Source: Corylus avellana (Eukaryota > Streptophyta > Magnoliopsida > Fagales > Betulaceae). Taken from it: a stretch of DNA of 64,000 nucleotides. The stretch is from positions 3,899,021 to 3,963,020 of the forward strand of contig NC_081541.1 of the NCBI RefSeq assembly GCF_901000735.1. Direction: 5' to 3'. The position numbers were made by a program, and so were the translations under genes. Positions 20,801-32,507 of the stretch are shown here, piece after piece; position 1 is the stretch's first letter, and every line of letters starts with the position of its first letter. The notes under the pieces were generated by a model, which did not search any database, was not told where the DNA came from, and saw only the letters and a list, made by a program, of their open reading frames with translations.

Positions 20801-21449
20801 GTTTTGAATGGTCTGGTTGATTTTCTAGGTAAGATGTCAATGTTAACTTTGAATTAAATGAAGGAATGGAAGCCTGTGCGTTTCTGTGTGGCTCTGGCTC
20901 TCTCTGTTTTTTCTGTTTGTATATATGCCCTCGGCCTTGTGAACCTTAATTGGACCGACTCTTTCAATAGACCTATGCTTTCTGCCTGTTTGGGAATATA
21001 TGAGGTTTCAATAAAGAGTAATATATACTATATTGATAATTATTGATTATAACTTACATCTGCTGGATCGCCTTCTCTTATACCCAAATAAAGGGAGACC
21101 ATTAGAGGCCTGATTCGAATTTAAATGTCAATGCCTTACATAAATAACTTTGCTGTTGAACTCTTCCCCATTTGAAGGAGACAACCGTCACCATAAGTCT
21201 GTTGGCTCCTATGATGGATTTGTCTTGGTGTTCTTTGTCAGTATGCATTTGTTTTTTGCTTGTTCTATGTCATCTTATTAATTTTTCCATGTAATTAATT
21301 TAAAGAAATGTTTTCACAGGACTATAATCTTTTAAATTGTTATGTGCTTAAATCTTATTTTGGCAAATTTATATTGAAAGGTAAAATGGAGTTAACTTTT
21401 AGTAATAGTACCATTTCAAGGAGTACGTATTTGAGAGCGTGTAGCATTT

Positions 21450-21745
21450 CTCAATTTTAAAAACTTGCTTGGTTGATGAGATATATACAGGCTCGGATGG
21501 TGTGCTGAGGTGAGGACTAAGGATGTGGAAGATGGAATTCAATGGAGGCCCATTTTATGCGGATAGGGATGGAGTGCTACAATTTATATGTTTGGAAGCG
21601 AAAAAAAGAAAACAATATTAGACGTAGAAATCAAATCCTTACAGAGGAGAAAATTCTTTTACATATATCAAGTGGGAGGTTAGATCACCTGTTATTACAA
21701 ATCAAGGGAGAATGAAGAACTTTGTGGCAGCTGGGGTTGATTCCT
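21450..21745 (+). mobile_element. LINE-derived fragment, array segment alpha, copy C
   Basis: A degraded version of the segment at 3195-3530 (ATATATACAGGCTCGGATGG, then GGAAGCG and AATCAAATCCTTA), with several small indels, so no frame remains open. It lies downstream of copy 3 just as copy A lies downstream of copy 1. Confidence 0.55.
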
Positions 21746-22229
21746 ATAGCTGATTCTACAAAGGGGAAAGTTCAAGAGTCTCTCTCCTTAACCGTTCATG
21801 TCCCTCCTCTCCTTCACACATGGTTTGATGGAAATGTTGCAAGTGGATATCAAGCTTAAGATTTGCAGAGGTACATCAGTTCGCAAAAGCTTACTCAGCT
21901 GCAAAGCTTATGGTCAAAACTGCTCGAAAACCACCCTAGAATCTGGAAATCGATTTCTGGCCAAGTACTGTGCTAAAAAACTGTCCAAGGACTGATGGCC
22001 TCTTGCTGTTAATAATGGAAAAGTTGTCTTAAAGTGAGAATGCTCTCCAAAAACTCTTTGAGTCCCCAAGAAGGTCTCGGGTTTCTATTGATTAGTTGTC
22101 TGTGAATGAAATTTTTAGTTATGTCCTTATTCCTGGAGCCGAAGATCAAAACCCAGTTGCCACGAATTGAAAAGTTTGAGAGGTGTTTGGTGCGTTAGAT
22201 TTTTGTGGTTTGTGGGCAGTGTGGTTGCC
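21746..22229. other. Intergenic DNA, probably LINE-derived
   Basis: No gene recognised. It lies directly against the minus-strand LINE remnant at 22230-22660 and may belong to it. Confidence 0.3.
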
Positions 22230-22660
22230 TAGGCAGAATTTATACGCTACTAATCAGATCACAAAGAAATGAGTTGCCATCAGGGTGAAGATCAGTCATC
22301 AATAGTATGTTAGAGATGATGGGAGCTGAGGTCCAATCTGAGAAGAGGGAGAGCTGGTTGATTACCAAAATAGTTTCCAATGAATCACCTTCAAGCAGCG
22401 TATTAGAACAGCCAAAAGAGGGCAAGATTTAGAATCACCTTCAAGCAGAATCTTCGTACACCCATTAGAGCAGCCGTAGCTTCCCCTTTGTTCACATCAG
22501 AGTAGAACAATTTCTTAGTAAAAGCCATAAGAATATCACCCTTGTCATTGCTCAACACTCCCGCCGAAACAGAGAGAATCCTTTACAGCCACGTCAAAAT
22601 TGATATTCAAGGAGCCTGGAGGAGGGGGGTGCCAAATGGAAAGACGAAAAGGAGAGGACT
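22230..22660 (-). mobile_element. LINE RNase H remnant
   Basis: Minus-strand pieces read PPPPGS-like sequence, then LNINFDVAVKDS at ~22590-22640 and LEGDSLETILVINQLSLFSDW at ~22330-22400. These correspond to the start and the EGD/E-S part of the RNase H domain found at the end of plant L1-type LINE ORF2. Stops and shifts separate them. It is a dead fragment. Confidence 0.5.
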
Positions 22661-24604
22661 TTCAGACTGTAAGGTGAGTTCGGATCACATTAGCAAGTCT
22701 TTATAGCTCGGCTTGAACTATAACTCAAGCTTAGCTCGAATAAGCATCTTCATAAACAAGCCAATCTTAAAATCTTAAAATCTTAAAGCTTGACTTAACT
22801 TGGCTCCATTACAACCTTACACTTGATTTTGACAAATAGGACGGAGATGAACAAAAAGAGACTTATGCATCTAGGGTCCTTTTTTTTTTGCAAATAAACT
22901 ATTGGATTTATGGCACATGGGAGAAGGTTGATTTGTGAAAAAAATTGTACATCATATGTACAAGAAAGTGTGCAAAGAGTGTGAGAGTAAAAGTGTGCGT
23001 AGTATATTTCTCAATTGTAAAAGTTTGCTTGTTTGATGGATTGAGATTCTCTCATATTTTCTAAAATACGAGATTTTCATATTTTAAAATCTGAGCCTTA
23101 TATTTCATCTAATGGTCTAAATAAATGCAGAAGTTTGTGTGTTATTGAGGTAATTACTTTTAGCAAACTTCTGAGGGAATCCAAATCCAACGATAAAATA
23201 TATAAAAGTGGTTGAAGCTCATCAAACCTCACATGGAGCACGGCCCCATCATTCACATCAAAAAAATTATTTTTGATTTAGGGCAATGGAAGCTGTTTTT
23301 CTCGTGGTGTATTATGTCAATTCTTGTTGGCTGGAAAACGTTCTACAAAGACCGGAAAGGAACATTTCTGTGAGTGTCTGGTGAATGGTAAAGACAGAAA
23401 CCAACTTAAAAGGAAAGTGATATATTGCCTATTCGTATGCAATGGACCCCTTTACTATAATGTCTCAACTACAGAAACCTACGGCTATGGTCATTGTATT
23501 ACAAATTTCTACAATCATGTCGTTCACAACAAAAAATTATTTTTTCCTAGTATAGAATTTTTCATTGTATTACAAATTTCTACAAGTTCACTCCGAGCGC
23601 AACCGATTTTCAAGCTTAAAACTTGCATATAACTTTGTCAAGTATAATGTAGATTGTAAGTCAAAGGTAAGGATGGACAGATTAACCGTTTACCGCTTAC
23701 TGACCGCCTATCAACCACCACTGAACCATCACCGACCGACAATCAACTTTCAGTGATTGGTGGGCGGAATAAAAATACTATTTCAACGTCGATTTGAAAT
23801 AAAGATAATTTTTTGATGTGAATGACTTGATTATTCTTCTTATCCTTTAAACCCTCTGACCAAGAAAAAGATCAACTTAATTCACTCCACAAGGAAGCCA
23901 CAACAATTAAGAAAAGAAACATGAATAAAACTGTGTAACTATAATGTTAAATAAATAATAATGTGAGATTGGTTCATCGAAATATACCAATTTATTTCAA
24001 CTTATAAGAAGGTGTCATATCCTTTTAAGAGTTATGGAGATAAATTTGAAAATTAAGTCCACTAAATAACATTAAGTACTGTATTAAAAAAAAAAAAAAA
24101 AAAGTCATTTAGAGTTTTCAATGAGAAAAGAAAAAAAATCTCTACAAAATGAGTTGTTGGGCCATCAACACTTACTCGAAATCTTACTGATCATAAATAA
24201 TAAATTCCATTAATATGAAAGACTTTTTTTTTGTGGGGTGGGGGGGAAGAATTCAGCATGACATAACATTTAACCCTTATTTTTAATGTAATCCTCATCT
24301 TACCCGTTAAAAAGAAATGGTACAATAATTTTTGTTAGCGTGTCGGATTCAAGCGGTTGTTTTTGCGTAGCAAAAATAACAGTTTAGTTGCATAGCAAGT
24401 AGGAGAAGACGAGGTCATGGGGATTGATAAAGATGATTGATTCGAAACCTTAGGAAAAAAACAAAAAAAAAACAAAAAGAAGATAACGACATGCTCTCCC
24501 CCATCAGTGAGAAATAGTCAACAACAATAAAGTCATGATTAAGGTTACAGGTCACAAAGAACCCAGAATACAGTTGACCCCTCTTGTTCCAGTAATTCGT
24601 CATC
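22661..24604. other. Intergenic DNA before CYP89A copy 4
   Basis: AT-rich, no gene. Short remnants can be seen: a GCTCGGCTTGAAC-type stretch at 22700-22760, a CACCGACCG-type simple repeat at 23690-23760, and from about 24360 pieces of the P450 upstream segment (GTTGCATAGCAAGTAGGAGA) shared with 18780. The promoter of copy 4 must lie in the last few hundred bases. Confidence 0.5.
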
Positions 24605-26158
24605 ATGGAGACCTGGTTCCTCATACTCAGCACCATTTGCATCACAACCATCCTCACCCTTCTCATCATTCCCAAGAAAACCTCCAAAACCCAGCGGCTC
24701 CCTCCCGGACCCTTCACCGTTCCCATTCTCGGCAACTTCCTATGGCTCCGCAAGTCCTCCTCCGAGCGCGAGCGAATGCTCCGCAACCTCCACGCTGGGT
24801 ATGGGCCCATACTCACCCTCCGCCTCGGCTCGCGCCCGACTATAATCGTGACCAACCGAGTCCTAGCCCACAAAGCCCTCGTCCAGAACGGCGCTGTATT
24901 CGCCGACCGCCCACCCGCCCTCCTCACCACCAAGACATTTACCAGCAACCAGCACAACGTCAACTCCTCATTCTACGACCCCACGTGGCGCATCCTCCGC
25001 CGCAACCTCACCTCCGAGATCCTCCACGATTCGCGCGTCAAGTCCTACACCCGCGCCCGCAAGTGGGTCTTGGACTTCCTCATAAACCGCCTTATATCTC
25101 ACTCCACGACCGAATCCGGCAACGTTAAACCTGTCGTCGTGGTTGACCATTTCCGATACGCCATGGTTTGCTTGCTGGTACTCATGTGCTTCGGGGACAA
25201 GCTTCGCGAGACCCAGATAAATGAAATCGAAGACGTCCACCGTCACCTGCTTTTGAGAGCTGAAGGTTTTAATGTACTCAACTTTTGGCCTTGGCTTGGA
25301 AAGATAATATTCCGTAAGCGTTGGAAGGAGTTCTACGATATTTTCGAAGCCCGGAAGGCTGTACTAATGCCTTTGATAGAAGCGAGGAAGAGAGCGAAGC
25401 AGGAAAGATTAAGCAAGGCAAGAGAGAATGAGGAGGAGGAGTTTGTGGTGTCGTACGTGGATACGTTGTTGGATTTGGAGTTGCCGGAGGAGAAGAGGAA
25501 GCTTGAAGAAGGGGAAATGGTTAGCTTGTGCTCGGAGTTTATCAACGCGGGCACAGACACTACGGCCACGGCATTGCAGTGGATAATGGCAAATTTGGTG
25601 AAATATCCACACGTGCGAGAGAGGGTGTTGGGAGAGATTAAAGGGGTGGTTGTGGGGGATGGAGAGAAGGAGGTGAAGGAGGAGGATTTGAATAAGTTGG
25701 GGTATTTGAAGGCAGTGGTTTTGGAGGGTTTAAGGCGGCACCCACCTTCGCGATTTGTGCTGCCACATGCGGTGACAGAGGATGTGGTTTTGGAAGGCTA
25801 CTTGGTGCCCAAGAATGCTACTTTGAATTTCTTGGTGGCGGATATGGGATGGGACCCCAAGGTGTGGGAGGATCCGATGGAGTTCAAGCCTGAGAGATTC
25901 ATGATCGGTGGTGGAGGAGGGAAAGTGGTCGATATAACGGGAAGCAAAGAGATCAAGATGATGCCTTTTGGGGTAGGGAGGAGAATTTGTCCTGGGGCTG
26001 GCTTGGCCATGCTTCATTTGGAATATTTTGTGGCCAATTTGGTATGGAATTTTGATTGGAAAGCTGTGGAGGGAGATGAGGTTGATTTGTCAGAGAAGCA
26101 GGAGTTCACAGTGGTGATGAAGTATCCATTGAAGGCTCATCTATCTCCCAGGTTTTAA
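24605..26158 (+). CDS. CYP89A: Cytochrome P450, CYP89A-type, copy 4
   Basis: A 517-aa single-exon P450 starting METWFLIL. It has an N-terminal anchor (about residues 4-22), LPPGPF, AGTDTT (from 315), EGLR (from 374), FKPERF and heme loop PFGVGRRICPGA with Cys462, and ends LSPRF. It is the most diverged of the three open copies (for example a shorter acidic linker, ARENEEEEFVVS, before the conserved [12 protein letters not shown]) and its 3' flank does not follow the array pattern, so it may be the array end or oldest member. Same expected role: an ER-bound CYP89A monooxygenase whose substrate cannot be told from sequence. Confidence 0.93.
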   Translation: METWFLILSTICITTILTLLIIPKKTSKTQRLPPGPFTVPILGNFLWLRKSSSERERMLRNLHAGYGPILTLRLGSRPTIIVTNRVLAHKALVQNGAVFADRPPALLTTKTFTSNQHNVNSSFYDPTWRILRRNLTSEILHDSRVKSYTRARKWVLDFLINRLISHSTTESGNVKPVVVVDHFRYAMVCLLVLMCFGDKLRETQINEIEDVHRHLLLRAEGFNVLNFWPWLGKIIFRKRWKEFYDIFEARKAVLMPLIEARKRAKQERLSKARENEEEEFVVSYVDTLLDLELPEEKRKLEEGEMVSLCSEFINAGTDTTATALQWIMANLVKYPHVRERVLGEIKGVVVGDGEKEVKEEDLNKLGYLKAVVLEGLRRHPPSRFVLPHAVTEDVVLEGYLVPKNATLNFLVADMGWDPKVWEDPMEFKPERFMIGGGGGKVVDITGSKEIKMMPFGVGRRICPGAGLAMLHLEYFVANLVWNFDWKAVEGDEVDLSEKQEFTVVMKYPLKAHLSPRF

Positions 26159-29100
26159 ATGCATGGTTTGTTATGACTACATGCGTAAATCTATAGGTAA
26201 TAATTAAGATGCCAATGTTAACTGTGAACCAAACTCCACAGCTATATTAATAAATCGATGCCTGATCTGTTTACTAAATAGAAATAATAGAAATTGTATT
26301 ACTAATTTCTGCCGGCCAGTTTGGAAATATGAATGTCAAAGCTAGTTTGGCAACAATTGAAAATCTTTAATAATCTTGTATGCTTTATTGTCTTTTAATA
26401 ATTTATACAAAAACCCAAAAGAAAAGTAAAAAAGACGCATGTAGAATAGTGGAATGATAAAACAATTGAAGCTGCAGATCCATGTCGTAAGTATTTATTT
26501 TTTGTCTAGTGAGTATCTATTACAAGCTCCTTTTTTTTTTTTTTAATAAGTAATATTAATTTTATTAAAAAGAGTAAGTCGCAGCCTAATTATATAGAAA
26601 ATATACAAGAAATACACCCAACTAGAAGAAAAAAAAATGAAAGATAGAAATATTAAAGTTAAAGACAGTTGTCCCGTGATAAAATGTCTTTAAAAAAAAA
26701 AATCTTTAATTTTACTGTTGTCCACTCATGATCTACAAAACTTCAGTCATTTCTCGTACACCCAATTACCAACCCCAATTCTCGTACATTTAATAATTTG
26801 ATGTTATTAAGAAAAGTATTTAATTGCCACTAAACCTCTTCTAGGTGGCAATATTATTCTGGCATAGTTTACAATAATAACACAGTTCTGTGCTATCTAC
26901 CATGCATATTAAAAATAAAAAAATAAAAAATATGAATCTCTTGTGAACATTTCTAGTATATATGGCTTTGCAACTTTTATAAGCTGCAACATCCAGCCAT
27001 GATTAATAATAATAAAAAGTCTAAATAACCCCACTTATACTAACATCTCATTTTTCATCTCTTAAATTGTGTTGCATAATTTTTTTCCTTTGAAAATATC
27101 ATTCTTCAGGAGGCACCGCACTTGTTGCCGAAAGCAGCATGTTATTATTGCACACCACACGATGATGACACTAACCAGTTAATGCATGCCTGCTTTCACT
27201 TCAGTCACTGGTGATTGCACCCTCCATGGCATGCTGGATAAAATGGTCAGTGTTTGAAATTTAAGTGATCAATTAGTTCCCTACATCATCTCCATGCCAC
27301 AGCAGTCATCCTTGAATAGAAAAAAGAGGAGGGACAGCAAGATTCTTTCTATGCAACTGTGTCATGTAAACTGATTTAAGTGATGTTTGCATCAGTCGTT
27401 GATGCCAAATGAAAATAATCTTGCTCCTAATGCTAATATGGATAATCATCTGATTTTTCTTCTTAAATCTTGAGCAATTACTTTAGAAATCAAGAATAAA
27501 TTTGGGCAACAATGATAATATCACAACAGAGATGACATTGGACATGTCAGGTGCAAACTATATTACAAAAAAAAAAAAAAAAGTGGTGGGAATGATGAAT
27601 ATAATCCAGAGGCATAAACAAACCTCCCCCCAAGCATGTTCAATTAAATTTTAGCAATCTTCCATTTTCAGTTTCCAGTGCTGTATTAGCTGTCCTGGAA
27701 ACTGAAAATAAAACAAGACTTTCAAGCTCATGAAATTTCAAGTACCCAACGGGAAGACGATATTTTTGTATGCAAATATAATCTCAACTAAAGACCAATT
27801 TTAGCAACAATGGAAGACTCGAGACAGTTAAACCAAAATAGAAGAGAACACATTGTCATGATTCAACAATAGTTTAAATCAAGAAGAAAATCTTTATAAT
27901 TACACATACATATACATTGACCACTTAAAGCATTAAAGGTACTATCTCATATGAAACTTGAAGTTTGCGAACTGCATAAAGGCATATGCAAAAGTGAAAC
28001 CGACTGGTTTTACCTGTGCTCTCCACAGTCACTCACAAACACAAAGAACAAATGTATATATTTTGTTCTCCTAGGTAAATAGAACTCTCACAATCATATA
28101 GGATAACAATTCCTCCATCCACCCTAGTTTATGGGGAAGGAGATTTCTTTCGGTTTAAAGACCATAGGCAAAACACACACACCAATGTAAACTTTCCCAA
28201 GTACTCAATGCAGGGAACATCCCTTAGACAAATCTATGGAAGTATACTATTTGTACAGATTATAACACAACACTATAAGCACAGCCACAGGAAACAAAGA
28301 CAACAAGAAGCCACATAATCCTATGAAACAAGTCTCTTTCCATCTATCTACCGGTAAGTAAATACCTTCTAAGGTATGGTGCATCAACAAGAATCAACAA
28401 TTCTTATGACAGAGGGATTGATATTAGTATGTAGAAGATATACAGTAAAGTGGACAAGCCTCCCACTCTAACCTGAAAGATCCCACAAACCTGACCAAAC
28501 CAAAGCCTACTTTCAGACCTCAAATCCCATTTCAAGACAAAGTTCAACTGCTGCTAGCCCTTAGGATTGGGGTTGGGTCAATTTTCAACCTGACACAAAC
28601 CACCCAGGTGGAAGCCCCACTTTGTTCGGCATTAAAGCCTCTTAGTTGGTTACTCCTAGCCATAATACCTACTATATTCTTCTTCCTTAGCTTTGGATGT
28701 AGTTTGATAGCTGACAAGCCAGAGCAAGCAGCTGCAACCAATGCTTACAGGGAGGACTTGGCAAATATATTCAGTAAAGGGTCCTATCCAGCTGCCTATA
28801 AACTACTTGTTCAATATCCGACATGGCTTCCACACACGAACCATACCCAAAAAGAGATTAAAAAAGAAAAAGAAAGAAAGAGTGAAGCTTACATGTACTC
28901 AACATCCGAAGAGTAGCCAGTGACATAACTGAAAGTTCTGAACCTTCCGATCCCTACTGTCTTCTCATTTGCTATCTATCGCACCATGGCTATAGAGGAA
29001 AATATATTCATTCTCTTGTAATCATATTAAGGATTTCATTTCTGCATCTGCTTTTGATAAAGAGATCTGGGTTCTGTCGTGATTAACATCATAATTTCTA

Positions 29101-29276
29101 CCTCCGCCAGCAATTGTTTCCCCTCTTTCTCGTCCAGGTGACAGTTCCAATTACAAATTACTTCAACTTCAACAAATCAGGCAAACGATACTTCAACCAC
29201 TTGTTACTTAGATAATAAATCCCATCAACTTAAGCCACAAAGATTCAAAAAACCCACAATTAGACAATCAGATGCA
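26159..29276. other. Intergenic region, no gene recognised
   Basis: Low-complexity and AT-rich DNA. A T-run followed by TAATAAGTAATATTAATTTTATT (26525-26575) looks like the tail of a retroelement. Short open stretches at 28544-28916 on both strands resemble no known protein. Part of 28900-29276 may be 3' DNA of the nuclease pseudogene that follows on the minus strand. Confidence 0.5.
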
Positions 29277-30065
29277 TCAGTTTTGCAGTTTTCCATAAAT
29301 TTCATGCATCAACAACTTGGAGTTATCAACCACGTGTTTGCTTTCATAAACAACTATATAATTACATAATTCATGCCTTGGTGCTGGCCTGAGTGATCGT
29401 AATTCAGTGAAGGGATTCGTGATCACAGATTTTTGGTACAACTCCCTGGCTGGATGGACATGCTTCCACCAGAAATCAGAGAGTGCTATCTTCAACACAT
29501 ACCAGTATTCTATATCTCTGTATAACCGAAATAGACTACTCCCTTTAGGAGTCGAAACATATAAATCCATCCAATCCCTGTCCATAATTTCCATTAAACC
29601 CTGAGCTTGTGAAATACAGTAAAGGGGGAACTCGTGTCCAAGGGAGAGCCTTGCTCACATCTCCATTGAAAAATGGGCACTTTATCTCAAGCACTCCCCG
29701 TGAAGGTAAACCCATAAACTAGCCTGTCAACTACCCCATCTGGTAAACCTGCTAGCCAATCATCTTCGGAGTTTCTCTCACCATAGACCTGAAATTCAGG
29801 AAACAAAACAGTATTTCCTGTTATGAGCTTGTATCTTTCAAGTGCTTCCTCTTCTTTGATATTGGTCCAACAGGTTTCCCGAAAATGGCTCAATTGCGCC
29901 AATTTTCTCTAACCACAGCTGGGCTCTTCGGCGAGGCCGAAAACCAATAGCCCCGGCAAAAGTGCTCGCCGTCAATTTATGCTTCCTGAGTTCTTGCCAG
30001 TTTTTGAACCAGTGCTGAAGACCACTCGATTGAAGAACAGAATAAGTTTTCATTCGATGCAAATT
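29277..30065 (-). pseudogene. YqaJ-type exonuclease-like protein, frameshifted
   Basis: Minus-strand frames together cover a plant protein of the YqaJ / type II restriction-endonuclease-like family (Arabidopsis At1g13810 type). In order: KLTASTFAGAIGFRPRRR and LWLEKIGAIEPFSGN; NIKEEEALERYKLITGN; the catalytic-type LPDG and then GVLEIKCPF (the D...ExK pattern of this nuclease fold); LMEIMDRDWMDLYVSTP; DFWWKHVHPARELYQK. The parts lie in different frames. There is a deletion at about 29860, one extra base at about 29700 (before LPSRG) and one extra base near 29630 (around VPLYC). Three shifts in 600 bases indicate a pseudogene, though sequencing error is not excluded. In bacteria-derived relatives the fold acts on DNA ends; the plant role is not established. 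Confidence 0.75.
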
Positions 30066-30616
30066 TTAGAGGGCGGCCAGATTGACTTGAAATTCTTCCA
30101 GAGGGATGATCTAGAACCTGGCTACTATAGTTCCTGCTATTGCTAGGATTCATGAAGAGCACACTTATGTATCAGCTACTCTTGTAACTTCTGATTTGAC
30201 AGCCAGACAACAAGGAGGAGGCAAGAAGCAAGTTCTTCACTGCCCAAGAAAAACAAGCTTTACTGAGCACAAAAAGAATGGAGTAGATACAATGAAAAGA
30301 TATACCATGAGACAGTCAAAATTATAAAATCTATGATTTAAACACGTGAAAATATTCAAAATAGTAAAATCATAGCAGCTCCATGAACATATAGAAATGA
30401 ACTGGGAGTCCTATACACATAATATGATGGTCAACATAACTCAGGCCGTGTCAAACCATCACAAAAGGTCCAAGATCCAGAAACTAACTGAAGTGATCTA
30501 AATTTGTTATCAAAGCAATTCTTCTATACTTGCAGAAACTCTTATAAAGAAGGAGGTCATAAACAAGTGATGCTCTAACTAAAACGAGGAATTGGATAAA
30601 GTGGAGGATCAAAATC

Positions 30617-30716
30617 TTTTTTATTGATAAGTCACACACACACCCAGTAGGTCCTAAACTCACAACGTCACCCTCTACCTGGTTCTTACAAGGGAAGGAG
30701 GTGCTCTTTGAACTAG
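30617..30716 (-). mobile_element. tRNA-derived SINE copy
   Basis: On the minus strand it starts near TAGTTCAAAGAGCACC (box A-like), goes on to GTGAGTTTAGGACCTACT (box B position) and ends TTATCAATAAAAAA. It is homologous to 33885-34003, which defines the family here. The box B core is decayed. Confidence 0.45.
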
Positions 30717-31089
30717 TAAAAAATAATCCATTTGATGAAGGAAGGGCAAAAGCACCAGTAGCAATGCAAGTCAGCAATAGGCCAAGAATGCATGCACTCG
30801 CATACATGCAAACGAAAACCAAAACTGTGGTGTTAGCAAGACCATCAATGAAGCTGGGTATCCACCGGAAATATAAACACACACACACACACACATAAAT
30901 GCAAAACAAACTATCAGAGTTTGGGGTCAACAAGACCATCAATGAAGCTGGATATTTTCCGGAAACATATATAGTATATTCTTTTGATTTCCTTTCACAG
31001 TACCAAGTTCAGATTTTTGTCTGGCTACCTAGAAGCCAAGATTGAGTGGCATTATTTTTAAACATACTCTGAGAGGCCCCAAAAACACC

Positions 31090-31320
31090 TCCCTGGTAGC
31101 AATATATGTGAAACTGCTAAATAGTCTGTTGCTAGTGGGTTCTCTTAATCCCAGGTTCGAGTCCCCCCAGGTAAGTAAAAAGCACTATTCTTTTGTGCAT
31201 TGGCTGGCAATAATTTTTGGGACAATTGAGTACAGTCCCCCTGATCTTAACCAGCTCTGGATATCAACTTCTCTGGTGTTGGGAGACCCAATCAGGTGTC
31301 TAATATACGCAGGCCCCTTT
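31090..31320 (+). mobile_element. Possible SINE-like remnant
   Basis: CCCAGGTTCGAGTCCCCC at ~31153-31170 matches a tRNA-type box B (GGTTCGANTCC), but the A box is unclear and no target duplication is evident. It could also be chance. Confidence 0.25.
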
Positions 31321-31598
31321 TTGTTTTCCTCTTTGCCACCAACAATGCCCAATGATCAATTGAACAATAAACACACTCCAAATACATTTCTTTGCTCCTC
31401 AGAAAAGATGAAAAATATTAAGCCAATAACTATACCTCCAAGTGTGCTAATAAAAATATCCCCAATGGGTAAAATTGAAAAGTAAACTGAGAAGGAAAAA
31501 AACAAGTATTTTATTTCATTACAGATGCATTTTGCTACTTCATACTGGAAGTACAACTAAGTTTTGCCGCTCTCATCACCAAGCTAGTAATCGTCTAT

Positions 31599-31904
31599 TC
31601 AAATAATAACTTCTGTTTGTTTCCCAGGAAAGTTGCGTCTAAAATATAAAAAGCAGATTTTTTGCTTAAGAGCGAAAAATTGGGGAAAACGAAGAGAAAG
31701 AGGAAGTGATTGACCAAGCAAGCTTGCGAGGACTCCGAAGCATAGGGACTCCGATTCCGCCCTTAATTTAGCAATCGAAGAACTCTTGCGGCTCTGAATG
31801 CAAAGATCAAACATCTCTTCATGCCATGCTCGCTCTCTATCTCTCTCTTTCTGTGAATAAGAAATCAAACCCCTAGTTTGTAGAACAACTTCAGACACAG
31901 ACAT
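31599..31904 (-). CDS. Uncharacterised ORF or first exon, doubtful
   Basis: A 101-aa minus-strand frame starting MSVSEVVLQTRGL, with a balanced, charged N-terminal half (SQKERDRERAWHEEMFDL) and a more hydrophobic end. I do not recognise it. It stands upstream of the YqaJ-type pseudogene in the same orientation and could be a remnant of that gene's first exon or of a separate lost gene. The serine/leucine-rich tail is not typical. No conserved motif supports it. Confidence 0.2.
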   Translation of the reverse strand: MSVSEVVLQTRGLISYSQKERDRERAWHEEMFDLCIQSRKSSSIAKLRAESESLCFGVLASLLGQSLPLSLRFPQFFALKQKICFLYFRRNFPGKQTEVII

Positions 31905-31974
31905 TCAAGGACGGAGAGGGTTTTAGATGGAGATAAGAGGGTTTAACGCCCCATGGATCAGAATTTAGGGCTGA

Positions 31975-32135
31975 GAACGGGTCGGATCGGCGGGTATTGG
32001 TTGTTTCGGATACCCGGCCCGCATGCTATGGGTTTTGAAATTTATGCCCGCGACCCGGCTAAAATAATCAATATCAGGTAATGTGGGGCGGGTAGAGCGG
32101 GTATGGCGGGGGAGGGGCGGGTATTTTGTTAGAGA
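31975..32135. repeat. GC-rich CGGGTA-type repeat
   Basis: A short block rich in GGGTCGG, CGGGTAT, CCCGCG and GGCGGG in otherwise AT-rich DNA. It resembles the degenerate CGGGT repeats that occur inside some plant dispersed elements. No gene. Confidence 0.4.
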
Positions 32136-32507
32136 CTCACAATTGGAAAAAACTTCACGACGACAAATACTTGTCGTACACAAGGCCGGCAAGGAGGACT
32201 AAAGCCTTGGCGACAGAAAGACTATTGAGCTCGACCTGGGTGATGGCTTGGAGAGAGAAGTTGAGGGCGTCGGAGTAGTTGCTGCCGCCTGCCGGAGATG
32301 GCTTGGAGGGAGAGAGAGAGAGAGAGAGCTTCTGCAGTGAAAAAAAAAAAAAAGAGAGAGAGAGAGAGCTTTTTTTTTTGTCCTTTTTGCTTTTCTCTTT
32401 TTCTTTAGGTTTCATTGAAAAAAATTGTAGCTCTTACTAAACCTGATTCTTTGGCTTAAAAAAAAAATGTTTGGTTTTCTTTATTTGATCAAAATGGGGT
32501 AAATTAT

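Noticed and set aside
28544..28916. Overlapping small frames on both strands
   Set aside because: No motif, no splice context and no recognisable relative; left as intergenic.
31090..31175. Candidate tRNA gene
   Set aside because: Only a box B-like stretch is present; no cloverleaf can be folded by eye, so at most a decayed SINE.
32155..32415. Ser/Lys-rich minus frame
   Set aside because: Spans A/T and GA runs; no conserved features.
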